A DNA stretch of 64,000 bases, from NCBI GenBank assembly GCA_946800325.1, contig OX326956.1, positions 38,223,082 to 38,287,081 of the forward strand, given 5' to 3'. Shown one piece after another: positions 9,784-21,591 of the stretch; within the stretch, counting starts at the first letter, position 1, and each line of letters begins with the position of its first letter. Under the pieces are notes generated by a model. The model did no database searches and was not told where the DNA came from. It saw only the letters and a list, made by a program, of their open reading frames with translations. The stretch comes from Luzula sylvatica. Lineage: Eukaryota; Streptophyta; Magnoliopsida; Poales; Juncaceae. The translations under genes were made by a program, and so were the position numbers.

Positions 9784-10716
9784 GTTTGAGTTTATTTTGA
9801 TATGTTAAGTAATGTATTTGAGATTATAATCCTTTAATCATTCTTTTGATTAAAAGAATGAACCATCAAATCAAGCAATGCCAAAAGAATACTTTGGAGA
9901 TAAAGAAATAAAAGCCTTATTCATGTTCACACAAAGAGCCCTAAAAGCACAATGTTACACATTCACATGGGCCAAGAATAGACACATACCCTATTGCTAT
10001 GGTTTTGGTCAGAGAATAAAGTTATTCCTACTTGTTTATGCACATATTCCCCTTCCTTTCCCCTCCAACTTAATAGGCCCTTGTTAAGAAATTAATCAAA
10101 GAATAAAATGATATATATATATATTGTTGTTTATTATTATTATCAGTGAGTGAGTAGTGCTCTCCACATAGCAAAAGAGCAATCCATTGCTTTTTAGTCC
10201 TGGCCTTTTCCTACAATTGCAAAAGGACAAGTAAAAAATAAAGTGGCCACAATTTGAAATCCTTAAAAACTCCCAAAGGTGTTACCTTTTCTTTTTTGCT
10301 TAGGTAAGCCTTGTGATGAAAAGAACTTAAGGATATTGAAAGAACTTTACAAAAGATGGAAATAACATTTTTTTCAATATATACATAAATTTACAAGACA
10401 TGTTAATCCTAATTAAATTGCCAAAGAACATCATGGCATGTATTTTAAATTATAATATTATATTGTAGGGGCAAATTAGGGACATAAAAGATCCTAAAAA
10501 AGGAGGGGAAAAGAAAGAAAGAAAGGATCTCTTCTTTTTCTCGGGATGGGGAAGAAGATATAAAGGGTAGAAGTAGGACAATTAGATAAGGTAAATATAA
10601 TGGATAAGGGGTCCATACCTCAATTCAGTACATCTCCTTTGGTTATGGAAACTTAGCATGTTGCATTTTTGCTCGAGTCATAAAAATACGTGCTTTTAGT
10701 TAACTTTGCTATCGTA
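9784..10716. other. Intergenic DNA, no gene seen
   Basis: AT-rich region between two converging genes. The frame at 9878-10087 lacks any recognised motif and lies in the 3' flank of the zinc-protein gene. Confidence 0.6.
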
Positions 10717-12653
10717 TTAAAGCATGATGGTGAATATACATAACAATGTCCAAGTTAATAAGCTTCCAATTGTCTTCTGCATTTCCTGTTAAATTAGATA
10801 TTAGTTGAATTAGTTTATTTTGACAGAAAAACAGTTTGGTACAATAATTAAAGAACCATGCAAACTTCTACTATGCATATCTAGAAAGAAAGAATATATG
10901 TAGGACTACAAAAAAAAATTGATTGAGACACTGTCCTTTAAGCAATGCATTTTTGCATCGCTTTCGGTTTGATTAATTATTTCGACTCCAAATTAGCATC
11001 TTAATTAAATATATTGCCACTACGACACTTTCACTACAAGTGTGGAATATACTCTTTTCATTGGTGGTTACTAATCTGATCTCCTTTTCATTTGTCAAAA
11101 GAGATGTTTGTTTAATAAAAACTAAAGAAAAATAATGCGATATATTTGTTCATACGTACCGGAGATGCTGAAGAGGTGAGTGAAATAGTAGCCGCAGAAG
11201 TAGAAGAAGTAGGAGAAGTAGAAGCACTCAATGAAGTCAACCCTACATTATAAGCCATCGTACCGTCAGGCTGGTAGAGCCCGTAATTTCTCTCGGAAGT
11301 GGGGCCCGGTTTCAGATCTTCATTAAACAGTGCAAATAGATACACCTCCAATTTTAAATTTGGTCTCAATGGCGTTCCTTCGTTGCTAAGTTGTCTCTCT
11401 AACAAGTTCTTGTTGTATATCATAGCGTTCTCGAGTGTTGCGCCGACTTCATTTGTGTCTCCTTTGGACGGCCAACCAGTTTCCGACACGTGTACTTCTA
11501 TTCCGCCATATCCTAGTCTTGCTATTGCAAACGTTACTGCATCGACCTATTCATCAAAAAAATAAAAAATAATAAACAAATAAAAAGTGTAATATAATAT
11601 ATGTTGTTGAATAAATAAATACCTGAGCATATAGCATGTTGTCATAGTGCAAATGGGTATGCGGGTCGACCATTCCGTAATTAGGATTAAACAAAACATA
11701 GTCGAGCTCAATTCGAGTTGGATCATCTTTATACGCGAAGTAAGGGTAAGCGTTGATCCAAAAAGGTGACCTGGTTTGAGCCAAAAAATTTAGAAGTTGG
11801 GAGAGTTGAGGTGCCACTTCAGATTTGAACGAGCCCATCGAGGGAGGAAATGAGGTCTCTAGCACCGCTAAAGAGGTGTCGGTGAAGACGTAAATGTATC
11901 GGTCTAACCCTAGTTCTACGAGTGCACCGTGCATGCTAATCATGGCCGGCACGAGGTTGGTTTTTAAGGTTTCGTCATCCGTTGAGTAGACCTCGTTTCC
12001 AACTGCTATGCCTGCAGTCAGAATGAATTAATACTCTACTAGAATTGAATGCTACACGTGCATATATTATTTATTTTATCGTAGTTTGTACTCGATTAAA
12101 GAAAATCGTTTTTTTAAATATATTGAACGACATATTTACCAGTAATACGTGTGGCCGGGAAGTAGGGTTTTACATTAGTAGAGATCCATTGAAGAGCCTG
12201 TGTAGGGTTCGTCATTAGAGTGACTTGATCATTCGGAACCGTCACGATGACCTCAATGTCCGAGTTCGCAAAAGAGGTGAGAACTTGGGGATTCGTATCG
12301 TAAATCCGAGTTTTCGTGACTCTAAGAGATGTTAAAAGAGTCGCCACTTGTTGGGGAGGCGGGAGGTCATTCGCTACTTGTCCGTAGTTGATTCCAAGCG
12401 AGGCACCAAATTTGAAAAATCCAAATTCTGCAAAGAAAAAAATAACGAAATTCGGAACAAAACATTAATGAAATTTAATGGAAAAATTTGATTATATTTT
12501 TATCCATTAATTAAGCCTTCAAATGGAGAGAATAATTTGTCTCCGTGTGCAATATAATATAAATGCTTAGAAAATGGAAATGCACCTGAGGAGAAAAGAA
12601 TATGAAGGAGCAAAATTAGTATCATCCGAGGTTTTAATCTTGAAGAGGAATCC

Positions 12654-12655
<2 letters not shown>
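10717..12655 (-). CDS. GH17 glucan endo-1,3-beta-glucosidase, GPI-anchored
   Basis: Five exons give 400 residues: 12655-12586, 12427-12140, 12011-11623, 11546-11160 and 10785-10717. Exon 1 encodes a signal peptide (MILILLLHILFSS). The GH17 domain starts at SLGINYGQVANDLP and has the acid/base Glu in AVGNEV (exon 3) and the nucleophile Glu in VSETGWPSKGD (exon 4). After LFNEDLKPGPTSERNYGLY comes a Ser/Thr/Ala-rich linker, then a hydrophobic tail in exon 5 (SLLTWTLLCIFTIML), a GPI-attachment signal. The last exon was found by following a good donor at 11160; reading through instead gives a poor tail. No X8/CBM43 domain. Such enzymes hydrolyse callose at the wall or plasmodesmata; the precise role is unknown. 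Confidence 0.88.

Positions 12656-12656
<1 letters not shown>

Positions 12657-12716
<60 letters not shown>
12657..12716. repeat. (GA)30 microsatellite in the GH17 5' leader
   Basis: A pure 60-bp GA run ending one base before the GH17 start codon. On the gene's strand it reads (CT)n, followed directly by the ATG. More GA-rich DNA continues to 12759. Confidence 0.9.
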
Positions 12717-12720
<4 letters not shown>

Positions 12721-12764
12721 AGAGAGGGGGAAAGGGGGAGGGAGAGAGAGGGAGAGAGTAAAGA

Positions 12765-12772
12765 TTTATATA
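12765..12772 (-). promoter_or_regulatory. TATA box of the GH17 gene
   Basis: Minus strand reads TATATAAA about 110 bp upstream of the ATG; the CT repeat would then fill most of the leader. Confidence 0.6.
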
Positions 12773-14926
12773 GAGATCAATAAGCCATCACAATTCTTTT
12801 CTTTACTTGAATGAGAGTCTGGCAGAAGAAAATAGAAGGTTTAAGAGGGAGGTTTACTTTGCCTTGAGCATTATATTAAGTTATAGAAGGGTAAGCTATA
12901 ATATAATTTCCCCCCTAAGTTTATTATTATTATTTAATGATTGTGGTGGACTTGTGCCACGGACCCACTTTTCTAGTTAGGGTTCGTTATCTTTACAACG
13001 ACGCCTTATTTTGTCCCTATTTCATCACACTTTAATTACTCTCAAACTCCCAATTAAACCCATAAGCTTTTGGATTAGGATACACAGAAAAAGGGGGCTG
13101 TGTTCCCTCCATTTTGGTTCAAATTGGAGATGTCTCGAGTCTCTTATAGTCCCATACACATGCTAATTTGTAGTGTTAGGAGACAGGAAAATAAACGTTC
13201 GTAATTAAATAAACATATTATATTATTTTCACGTTGTCATGAGTCCTGACTAGATTTGTGTTGAAATGACTAGGAGGATCCAGTGAAGACTGCTTTACTT
13301 CGTAGACAATTAAAGAGATGATTATGACTCTAAATGCATGCACATTTTTTTCTTAAAAGTATTGTTTTATCAAGAACTAGTTCCCACTTAGTGCTACATT
13401 ACCTATCACACTAATTACATTACTGAGAATTAAACCCCACAAGTCAAAAAAAATACAAAAATCATGTAAGAACCAATTATCAGTAATGCAGTTAATGAAA
13501 CGATAATCGAGTCGCCAATTCAGATCGTTTAGACCTCGAGTCGGGTGGGATTTTGAGTCATTGGTCAATTCTGATCTCGAGTTGATCAGCTCTTATGTTT
13601 TTAGATGATCATTTGGATGAGAAATTCAGCGGATCGTTCGGGTCGTTGTTCATTTCAGTTATGGAGTATTTTGGTTTGTTCAAATTTTTGAGTCGCTAGG
13701 TTTTGTGGGTCCGAAAAGATTTTAGATCGTTAACTTTTCAATATTTATGGATTGAATCAGATTGGTATTTCAATGGGACAGACAAATTTATCGATTTTCG
13801 TCAGATTTTTGCCTATTAAGGAAATGTCACTATTTGGTTTTAGATAGCACCTAGTAAAACCGTATCCATTGCTTAGTGTGATTGTGTGGAAGTGCATTAC
13901 TAAACTCCAACAAATATGGAATGTTGGAACATTATGATCTAGGAACGGGTGGGTATTCGATCTTCAAACCGGATCTAACTGAACTACATTCGAACCGAAC
14001 CGAACCGATCCGAGCCGAACCGAATAAATCCAATTCTTATCCGATTTATTTGATTGAACCGAATAAGAAACTTTATAATCTTAAAATTTAAATATACTAC
14101 TAATAAAATTCAAATTATATTTAACAAAAATATATATATTCAAATCATATAAAATATAATTATATATTTTATAATATTATAATATGAATTTTTTTTTAAA
14201 ATTAATATAATGAAAAAACATGAAAACTAATAATAATTCTATCGGTTCGGTTTAACCGGTTTCAAAAATACCAAAACCGAATAAAACCAAACAAATCGAA
14301 CAATATCAGTTTTCGAACCGAATCGAATCAAACAAACCGATTAAATCGAATTTGACCTGTTCAATTCACTTCCCAAATAAACCGAATCATTTGTTCATCT
14401 TATCTAGGATTGTTGAAAACGTGTAATATAATTATACAATTATACAAGACAAGGCGACAAAAGCATACTTCACCAAAATTATTGGAGAATTGGATTTATG
14501 ACTTGTTGGGTCTCGAAAAAATATTCCTTGTTACTATTTCCTTGGAGGCTCTCTCTGTGTACGACAAAAAGGGAGAAAATAGAGTATTTAAGTTTGGGGG
14601 TGAGGACTAACCCTAGTTGCCTCCTATCCCCGCCATCCGTCCCGGCCTCTCTCCACCACCCACACCCCCCAACCTCGCCTCGTTTGGGGGCACCAAGCTC
14701 CGTTCCGGCAGTAGATATCGGGCATCAAGAGCTCCAAGCTCCTAGTCGCCTCCACCCTCCCTCGCCTATCTCCACCACCCCCACCCATATCCCTCGCCTC
14801 TCTCACCTGTCCACGACCCACACCAAAGGCACAAAAGCTCCGATCCGACATTTGAAAGAGATCGTCACCAAGAGATATGAGCTCCGAATTAGGGGGGATA
14901 TCTTCCTCCTACTAGCTACTCAGACA
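12773..14926. other. Intergenic DNA with degenerate transposon relics
   Basis: No gene seen. At 13975-14345 there are scattered AACCGAACCG and TTCGGTTCGG words on opposite strands, typical of the ends of worn hAT-like non-autonomous elements. At 14620-14870 the DNA turns CT/CA-rich and GC-rich; its frames are low complexity (Pro/Ser/His) and I do not call them genes. Confidence 0.5.
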
Positions 14927-16239
14927 TGTTGGTTCAAATTCTATTTGATTATTTCAAAACAATACTGATATTATTAATGATTTGCTCTAAGTGTTATATT
15001 AGGAAAACACCATTGATGCTAAATGGAACACAATCGTCATCAAAAGAAGAACAAGAAGAAAAAGAAAGATAAAGATAAATCAAGATTAATCTCGGGACGA
15101 CATTATTATTATTATTATTTTATCACATGCTAAGGTAACTAAGCCCCCCTAATTCACCTCCCTCTAGGCCATCTCGGGACGACATTATTATTATTATTTT
15201 TTTCTCTTGATTTTTTCAGAAAATATAATTTTCCCTCTTTTTATTATTTATCACATGCTAAGGTAACTAAGCCCCCTAATTCAGAAAAAGACTTATTGGG
15301 TCTCGTAAATTTCTACATATTTTTTTGTTTGTTAATAAGCATGCTTCTTGCTTGTTAGAAATGATTAGTTATATTACATTTAATTTACTAATCACATAAG
15401 TAATACATTTATGTAAGTCTTAATTTGTCAAAGAAGTATGGAATCAACTTTGCCAATAAAATGAAATGGATGTTTTCCTTTCGAACAAAAGAACTTTCAT
15501 TCGAACGATTAAGTAGAATATCAAATCCTCAGATTATCATAAGCACTTCCGTTCCAATGGAGCACAATAATTTAAACTTCCGTTCGAATGGAAAAACCGT
15601 TCCGTTCAAACAGAGCCTGGCGTGTTTCATCATTTCATTACAACAAATAATTTGATTTGACGTTTCTTTCGAACAGAAAAACCGTTTCATTCAAACGGAA
15701 GCCGCCGACTTTCAAACAGAATCTCTCTAGTAATCCTAATCTATTTCCAATTTCTTAATCTCCAAACGAATCCAACTCGTGTGACCGATCGATAGTTATA
15801 TAGAAAGGAATAGTTGACAATTTATAATAGGTTAGTCGAGCAACTGTAAAGCCCTTTGATATTGATATATAGAAACATTTAAATCGATATCAGAATCGTT
15901 GTTCCATTCCAAAATGTGAATAAGAGCAAAATGTGCAAGTTGACCACAGGTCTTCCCAAAGACGTAGATACTCGTAAAAGTTGAATTGGTCATTGAGTGA
16001 GTAAAAGATAGTTAAATATGCATAGTACTTATCCACCAAACTTCGTTAACAATCTTGAACGTTTGCGATCTGGTATGTTCGGTTACTTTTCTCTTTGTGT
16101 TAGTTACTTTTACGTATTTTAAATTGATACGTTAATTAACACATCACTGATTTGCATTGAATACTGTATTCGAGAAAAATAGGTATTAAGTCATTACTAT
16201 TACACATTCACCCCTTTCTATGTTATTTAGAAAACAACA
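14927..16239 (+). mobile_element. Solo LTR, family 2 (SIRE-like ending)
   Basis: It starts TGTTGGTTCAAATTC and ends ATTCACCCCTTTCTATG...AACAACA, the 'TTCACCCC(C)TCTAG' ending common in SIRE/Maximus-type Copia LTRs. Its start matches 16288 and 59465, and the TCGTGTGACCGATC and GACGTAGATACT blocks near 15780 and 15961 match both. No primer-binding site follows and the flanks (AGACA/GTTCT) do not match, so it is a solo or rearranged LTR. Degenerate TTCGAA palindromes lie at 15480-15700. Confidence 0.65.
15091..15291 (+). repeat. Imperfect tandem duplication inside the family 2 LTR
   Basis: The stretch TCTCGGGACGACATTATT...TTATCACATGCTAAGGTAACTAAGCCCCC...TAATTCA occurs at about 15091-15153 and again at 15173-15283, the second copy longer by an AT-rich insert. 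Neither of the other two family 2 LTRs shows it. Confidence 0.75.
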
Positions 16240-16904
16240 GTTCTTTCGTATGTTTTAGGAATCAAACTGACTAAATAACGGAGAAATTGTTGGGTCAAAT
16301 TTTATTTGATTGTTTCAAAACAATACCGATACTACTAAAGATTTTCTCTAAGTGTGTTGAATTAGAAAAAATACCTTCAACGTTGAAGCACACCAAAATC
16401 AAAAGAAGACAACAATTGAATATCCAACAAGACACAAGCTTGTAGTCACCAAGAGAGAAGTGTATATTCAAGAAGAAGTCACAAACTTCATATTCTTCAA
16501 GGCAGAAGTCCATAATTGGATATTCAAGAAGAAGACACAAATTCCATACTCTTCAAGGCAGAAGTTCATATTCAAGAGGTGTATATTCAACAAGGCACAA
16601 GTCCATATTCTTCAAGCCATAATTGAATGCTCAAAAAGAATCAAGTGAAAATGCATCAAGACGTCAAGTGAATACTGTTCAAGACACAAGTGCATATTCA
16701 AGAAGAGTCGAGTGGAGATTCTGGTGATACTTAAAGACAAAGATGTCCAAGACTTTCATGAGTTGGGATAACGCGCTAACTCAAGAATACAATCCAAAGA
16801 TTATTTCAAACTTATCTTCGTTCAAATTAAAGCTCAATTTATAAAATAATAAATCATCAAAACTCAAGTTAATGCAAAGCTAGTAACTTAGAATATTACA
16901 TATC

Positions 16905-17100
16905 CGCGTTCGAAAGATCCCTCGTTTGCGTTCGAACGATATTTTGTCTAAATGGTGAAAATATTCTAAGCCACAACATGCGTCCGAATGATATTAGTTT
17001 TGTGTTTAATTGTCGGAGGAAATTTTTGTTCCATTGGCCATTGGCACCAAATATGTCAGTTATCATTCGAACGATCATCTTTTTGCGTTCGAACGCAAAA
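16905..17100. repeat. TTCGAA palindrome pairs in family 2 U3
   Basis: CGTTCGAACG-type palindromes centred at 16911.5/16933.5 and 17068.5/17090.5: both pairs exactly 22 bp. Weaker copies lie at 16985 and 17163-17190. A TATA-like ATGAATATACCCC follows near 17306, so the array is upstream of the likely promoter. Confidence 0.8.
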
Positions 17101-17752
17101 TTAACAAACACTCTTATCAAGTATTCAAACCTGGAACAAAAGGTGATAAATTGAAATTTTGCGTTCAAAAGATTCGTATAGGCGCTCGAACGATGTGTGC
17201 AGAAATGCAATGATTTATGAGCCAATAGCTAGTTTGATCAACGTGCATCGTATTTGCGTTCTTACGCTTTGTGTTGTCAAACAAGGGTTTGGGGATGTAT
17301 CCTAATTCTATGAATATACCCCTCATACCTTTCTCTCTCCAGCACAAATATTTTAGCAAAATTTTGAGAGTGAAATAGCCAATTGGTAGAACTCTAATTA
17401 TATGAAGACAATTTAGAAACCAAATCCCATTTTCTTCCAACTCTTCAAGCATCAGCTCGTGTGACCGATTCGTAGGTTAGCTCGACATGATTAGCTTTGT
17501 GTTAAGCTACCAATTCATTTTTGTGAAAACTTAATCCGGTATCGATACCGTTGTAAATTCATATTGAAAACCTTATAATTCTTCATTTGGAAAAATGAAT
17601 AGAGTGCCCAAAATACACAAGATGGCCGTAGGACATTTTCGGAGACGTAGGTACTTCTGAAAGTCGAATAAATCAACTAGCAAGTAAAGGATAGTTAAAA
17701 CGAATGCAACTATCCATCAAAATTCGTTAACAAATCTTGTGTTCACTAGATT

Positions 17753-18620
17753 TGTTGATCTCGCGCCCCGCGCAGCGGATGAGGGACGCGGTTCGTTCCC
17801 TATTCCGAGGATCCCGTCTTCGATCTGGGCGTACGAATATGGAAGAATTGACAATCATACCGCACCAAATTGATGGTGTACGAAGGGTTGAAGCATTTCT
17901 TCCGTCTTGCCCTCCACGTCTTTCTTTCCACTCCGGCAACACGTGCATCCCATTCCCACATGACTCTACACCGTTGTTTTCCACCTTCTATCTTTCTCAT
18001 GTGCGTCCAACTCGTCTCTTCTCCTTGTAAGTAAACCGAAACAATTTCGGTCAAACCCTAACTTCAGTTTGTTAACAACCCGAGAGTCACAAGTATCACT
18101 CATCTACTCGTATCCACAGTGAGTTGTGGTCTATCGGTTACAAACGTGCTTGCCTAGACGACACATGTGTAAACTTGCTTAATCTCAATTCAATATTCTC
18201 TAATGGAGGAAAACATATTTTCTCCCTTTCTCTCTTTCATGTTCACACCTATTAGGATGTGTTCCAACTCTTGGATATTACTGAATAATGACTTGGTTAG
18301 TAAAGAGAGAGAGAAATATCCTATATGTATGATATAGAATAAGGATGAGCCAAATGTTGTGTATAATTGTTATACAGATTCAGAACACCTTCCGTTTGAA
18401 CGGAATAAGTTATGTCTCTGCGTTATGTATATGCAATCATATTACAAAAGAACTCATATGCTTCCATCCGAATGGATAAAACATTCTGTTCGAACGGAAC
18501 ATCTCCTAGAATATAGTTGTGCATAATCTCATTATACACTTAATCATTCCCACGAACGCATATGTTCGTTTGTCTTTATGTGTACAATTTTACCGTTGAT
18601 CCAAAACTGTATTTCCTTCA
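17753..18620 (-). mobile_element. Family 1 LTR inserted in a family 2 LTR
   Basis: The right end (TTGATCCAAAACTGTATTTCCTTCA) and the left GCGCAGCGGATGAGGG block match the other family 1 LTRs. The host sequence resumes on the right as expected for LTR family 2. The left terminus reads TGTTGATC instead of TGTTGGG, and I could not define a clean target-site duplication. TTCGAA-core palindromes at 18469.5/18491.5 form a 22-bp pair; another at 18397.5 stands alone. Confidence 0.65.
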
Positions 18621-19336
18621 TGTTTGGTATTGATTTCTTGCGTTCATTTTTTGCATTATTTAATTTACTGAGTTAATAACACAATCCTATTAGAAATTGA
18701 ATTTGATAATACTTGAAAATATGAATGAAACCATTATTTTAATTTACATATCGTCCTCTTCTAGATCGTTTGGAAATAACAGACAATATTTGTGTTGTAT
18801 TATTTAGTTACAAATAATATTAAATTTTTTTAAAACATAAATATTAATTAGGAAAATTAATTTTATGATTTTATTAAATATTTGCTGGGTAGCAATGCAC
18901 CCGGAGCCCCGCGCAGCGGAATAGAGGGCCCCGAGTCCGGACTATCCTAGTCTCCGAGATCACGTCACCTTTCCGAAAGTACGATGCAAATAGAAGATCA
19001 AACTACGTACCACACGAAATTGATCGCGTTCGAAGGGTTGATCGCTGCTATTTGCTTATCACCGAGTTTTCCTTCACGTCTTTTACGCGCGTCCCATACC
19101 ACGCGTACTTGCGTCTTCGTTGTCGTATACAACCGAGAGTTTCAACTCCGGTTGTTTTTCCAAACGCTCTCGTTTGCTTCTCCGGTTTGACTACAATCAA
19201 GGATCAAACGTATGATCCCTCTACTCGTATTCACCATGAAATATCATCTATCGGTTACGACACACAACTGCCTAGACGATGTGTGCGTACATGTGCTTGA
19301 TTCGATTGAATTCTCGTTGTGGGAAAAATGGTTTTT

Positions 19337-19340
<4 letters not shown>

Positions 19341-19393
<53 letters not shown>
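19341..19393. repeat. (CT)n microsatellite in an LTR
   Basis: A 53-bp pure CT run in the R-like part of the LTR, at the same place where the other LTRs have short CTCTCT runs, so it looks like an expansion of a family feature. Confidence 0.9.
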
Positions 19394-19394
<1 letters not shown>

Positions 19395-19574
19395 GCATTC
19401 ACACTTAATCAACAATTGAACAAGTGTCTCACTGAATTGCATTACTTGGCATACCTAGAGGAAAGAGGAACATCATATTTATATTCAACATGATAAGGAC
19501 ATCCCAAAAGACACATATTAAACATATAAACTCGTGTATAATAATAACATGTCTAAAACAGCCTCTGACACTCT

Positions 19575-19832
19575 ACCGTCATGACGCTAGATATGGTGCG
19601 TCATGGCACATGAGTGCCAATATTAGTCTCTGGAAGAAATACGTCCACTTCCGTCATGACGCACGGATGTCAATTATTCTCTGGACAAAATACGCCTACT
19701 TCCGTCATGACGCACCATATCATGCGTCGTGACGGACTAGCGTGTTTGGCTAAATTTGGCAAAGACAATAACCCTTATTGGTTGTATACGTCTAGTTGCG
19801 TCACGACACACCATATGGTGCGTCATGACGTA
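19575..19832. repeat. TCATGA palindrome pairs in U3 of the solo LTR
   Basis: Centres at 19581.5/19603.5, 19707.5/19729.5 and 19803.5/19825.5 are each 22 bp apart, with one unpaired copy at 19656.5. Some have mutated (CGTCGTGACG, CGTCATGGCA). Confidence 0.85.
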
Positions 19833-19954
19833 CTGTATGTAAAAGCTGAATTTTGCACAATCCCATTATGCATTTATTCGTTTCCTTGAACGTGTACGTT
19901 CATGTGTCTTTATACGTACTCTTTTATGGTTGATCCAAAACTGTAATTCCTTCA

Positions 19955-21591
19955 GTATCAAGATAATTCTTTTGGTACGAATTACATTCATCATTCAAGA
20001 GTTATAAAATCAAGAGATATTTTAATGACGAATTATGAGATTGAAAAATGAAAATTAAGAGAAGTTCACGAGGAAGATAAAACTCATTATTTAATTATAA
20101 ATATCTATGATCATTTCAAGGATACGATGAAACAATATTTTCCTCTTTCTCGCCCTCTTTATTATATTTATAACGTATTCTCCCAAATATACGAAAGTAA
20201 GATTTGGTTGAGAAATCGGTATATGTGATTTAATTGATTTCGAATTGTAAGTCTCACGTTCTATGATGTGCTACTAGAGCGGATCAAATCCGAGATGTAG
20301 AACTTTGAAGATGAATAAACGACAACACATTGCATTAGAGGGCGTTATTTGTCTATAGGACAATAGTGGCATGACCATGCGACTACACCAGGTTTGTCTT
20401 TATTCATATTAGTTATTTAAATAATTATTTCATTATTTATTTTCTTTATTTATTTGGTTATTTTAAAAAAATTTCTCTCAAAGCCCGTTGGCGATTCATT
20501 CATCGTAATTGTCATACATAAGATTGAATCAGTATCACAATAATCCCTATACTACCGGTTGTAGTGATCGTGGATAAACAAATCTAGGCTATAGACAAAC
20601 ATAGACAACTCATAAACATAGGATAACAAAAAACAAACAAAGATACAAGTAGCCATGCAATTTCTTCGCTTGTAATTTGCTAAACTCCATAATCTTTGCT
20701 TTTGTTAGTCCATGAAAGTCGATACAACATTGCAAGGTTTCGATATAGGCAAGGGTCACGGAGGGCAAAAGATCCGAAAGCAAAGTAATAGCATGTCACC
20801 ATTAACGGACACCATCGTTGCCTCGAACGGAATAAACACAGGGCCATCATATATTCAAATATATCAATTTTTTCATTACCATCCATGTAACAAGGAAGAG
20901 TCGTCTCCGCGGTCCCTGGCTGGAGTACTAGCGTACATGTGCTGGTCGGAACAGCAAAACAGGTCCAGCACGTCTCCGTGTAGTGCTGGTCGGAGCAGCA
21001 AAACAAATGCAACACGTTTCCGTGTAGTGCAGGCCGGAGCAACAAAAATGATACGTTGTTTTTGCTGGTTGGAGGAAGCGACACGGTGTTGTTGTAAGAG
21101 TAAAGGCAGCAATACGACATCTTCGTTGTAGTTTCGGAGGCATATCTGAAATGTTAGGCCGGCGATGTGTCTTGCCGAGAGGACGAGGTAGATGTAAGAG
21201 AAAGAGAAGAAAACACTAGGTGGTGGAGGAAGAACCCGGGGGGGTCACCGGCGCCGCTAGATTGGACCCCTCAGATCGTTTCTTGCTAGTTTTTGTTGGT
21301 CGCCCTTTTAGGGTTTTGAAAGAGAGAGGCGGCTACATACAACATTGCAAGGTTTCGATAAAGGCGGTTATTTTAAAAGGGTGTTCGATCATACACCTTT
21401 TTTCTTTATGGTACATCTATTTTCAAGGATATTTGGAGTTATTATTAATCAATGAGTATTTAGTGTAATTTTTCAAATGTATTTATCAATGCATGGTAGG
21501 CTAAATAGAAAATCTGTATTGTTAATTAAAGAAAATTATCCATAAAAATTAGATTTTATGATACATCATTCTATATAGTAAATATCCAAAA
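19955..21591. other. Intergenic DNA with short local repeats, no gene seen
   Basis: The first kilobase is AT-rich. At 20940-21030 two ~44-bp copies beginning GCTGGTCGGA-CAGCAAAACA and ending CCGTGTAGT stand in tandem, followed by two decayed copies to about 21100. The words ACAACATTGCAAGGTTTCGATA occur at about 20724 and 21339 as a direct repeat about 615 bp apart. Overlapping frames on both strands here look like by-products of the repeat. Confidence 0.55.

Larger units (their letters stand above)
16288..18785 (+). mobile_element. Family 2 LTR, split by a family 1 LTR
   Basis: The first part (16288-17752) begins TGTTGGGTCAAATTTT and follows the other family 2 LTRs through TCGTGTGACCGATT (17457) and GACGTAGGTACTT (17644). 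The second part (18621-18785) resumes with TGTTTGGTATTG...TTTTGCATTATTT, matching the end of the LTR at 59465-60978, and closes with a CTTCTAG-like block. The DNA between is a minus-strand family 1 LTR. The exact right end is uncertain. Confidence 0.6.
18883..19954 (-). mobile_element. Solo LTR, family 1, with TCATGA palindromes
   Basis: It runs TGCTGGG to CCTTCA on the plus strand, with the family's GCGCAGCGG and GATCACG blocks on the left. It lacks a primer-binding site on either side. A TATA-like run on the minus strand (19466-19482) lies between the CT microsatellite and the palindromes at 19575-19832. The two five-base flanks (ATATT/GTATC) differ, so the insertion site may have been rearranged. 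Confidence 0.7.

Noticed and set aside
12574..12783. Glu-Arg-rich 69-codon frame
   Set aside because: It is a translation of the GA microsatellite in the GH17 leader, on the opposite strand.
14498..14968. Pro/Ser/His-rich 156-codon frame
   Set aside because: Low-complexity composition, runs into the start of an LTR, and the opposite strand is equally open; no conserved motif.
20680..21131. Genes of about 140 codons on both strands
   Set aside because: Both frames overlap the 44-bp repeat and show no family motif; they look like by-products of the repeat.
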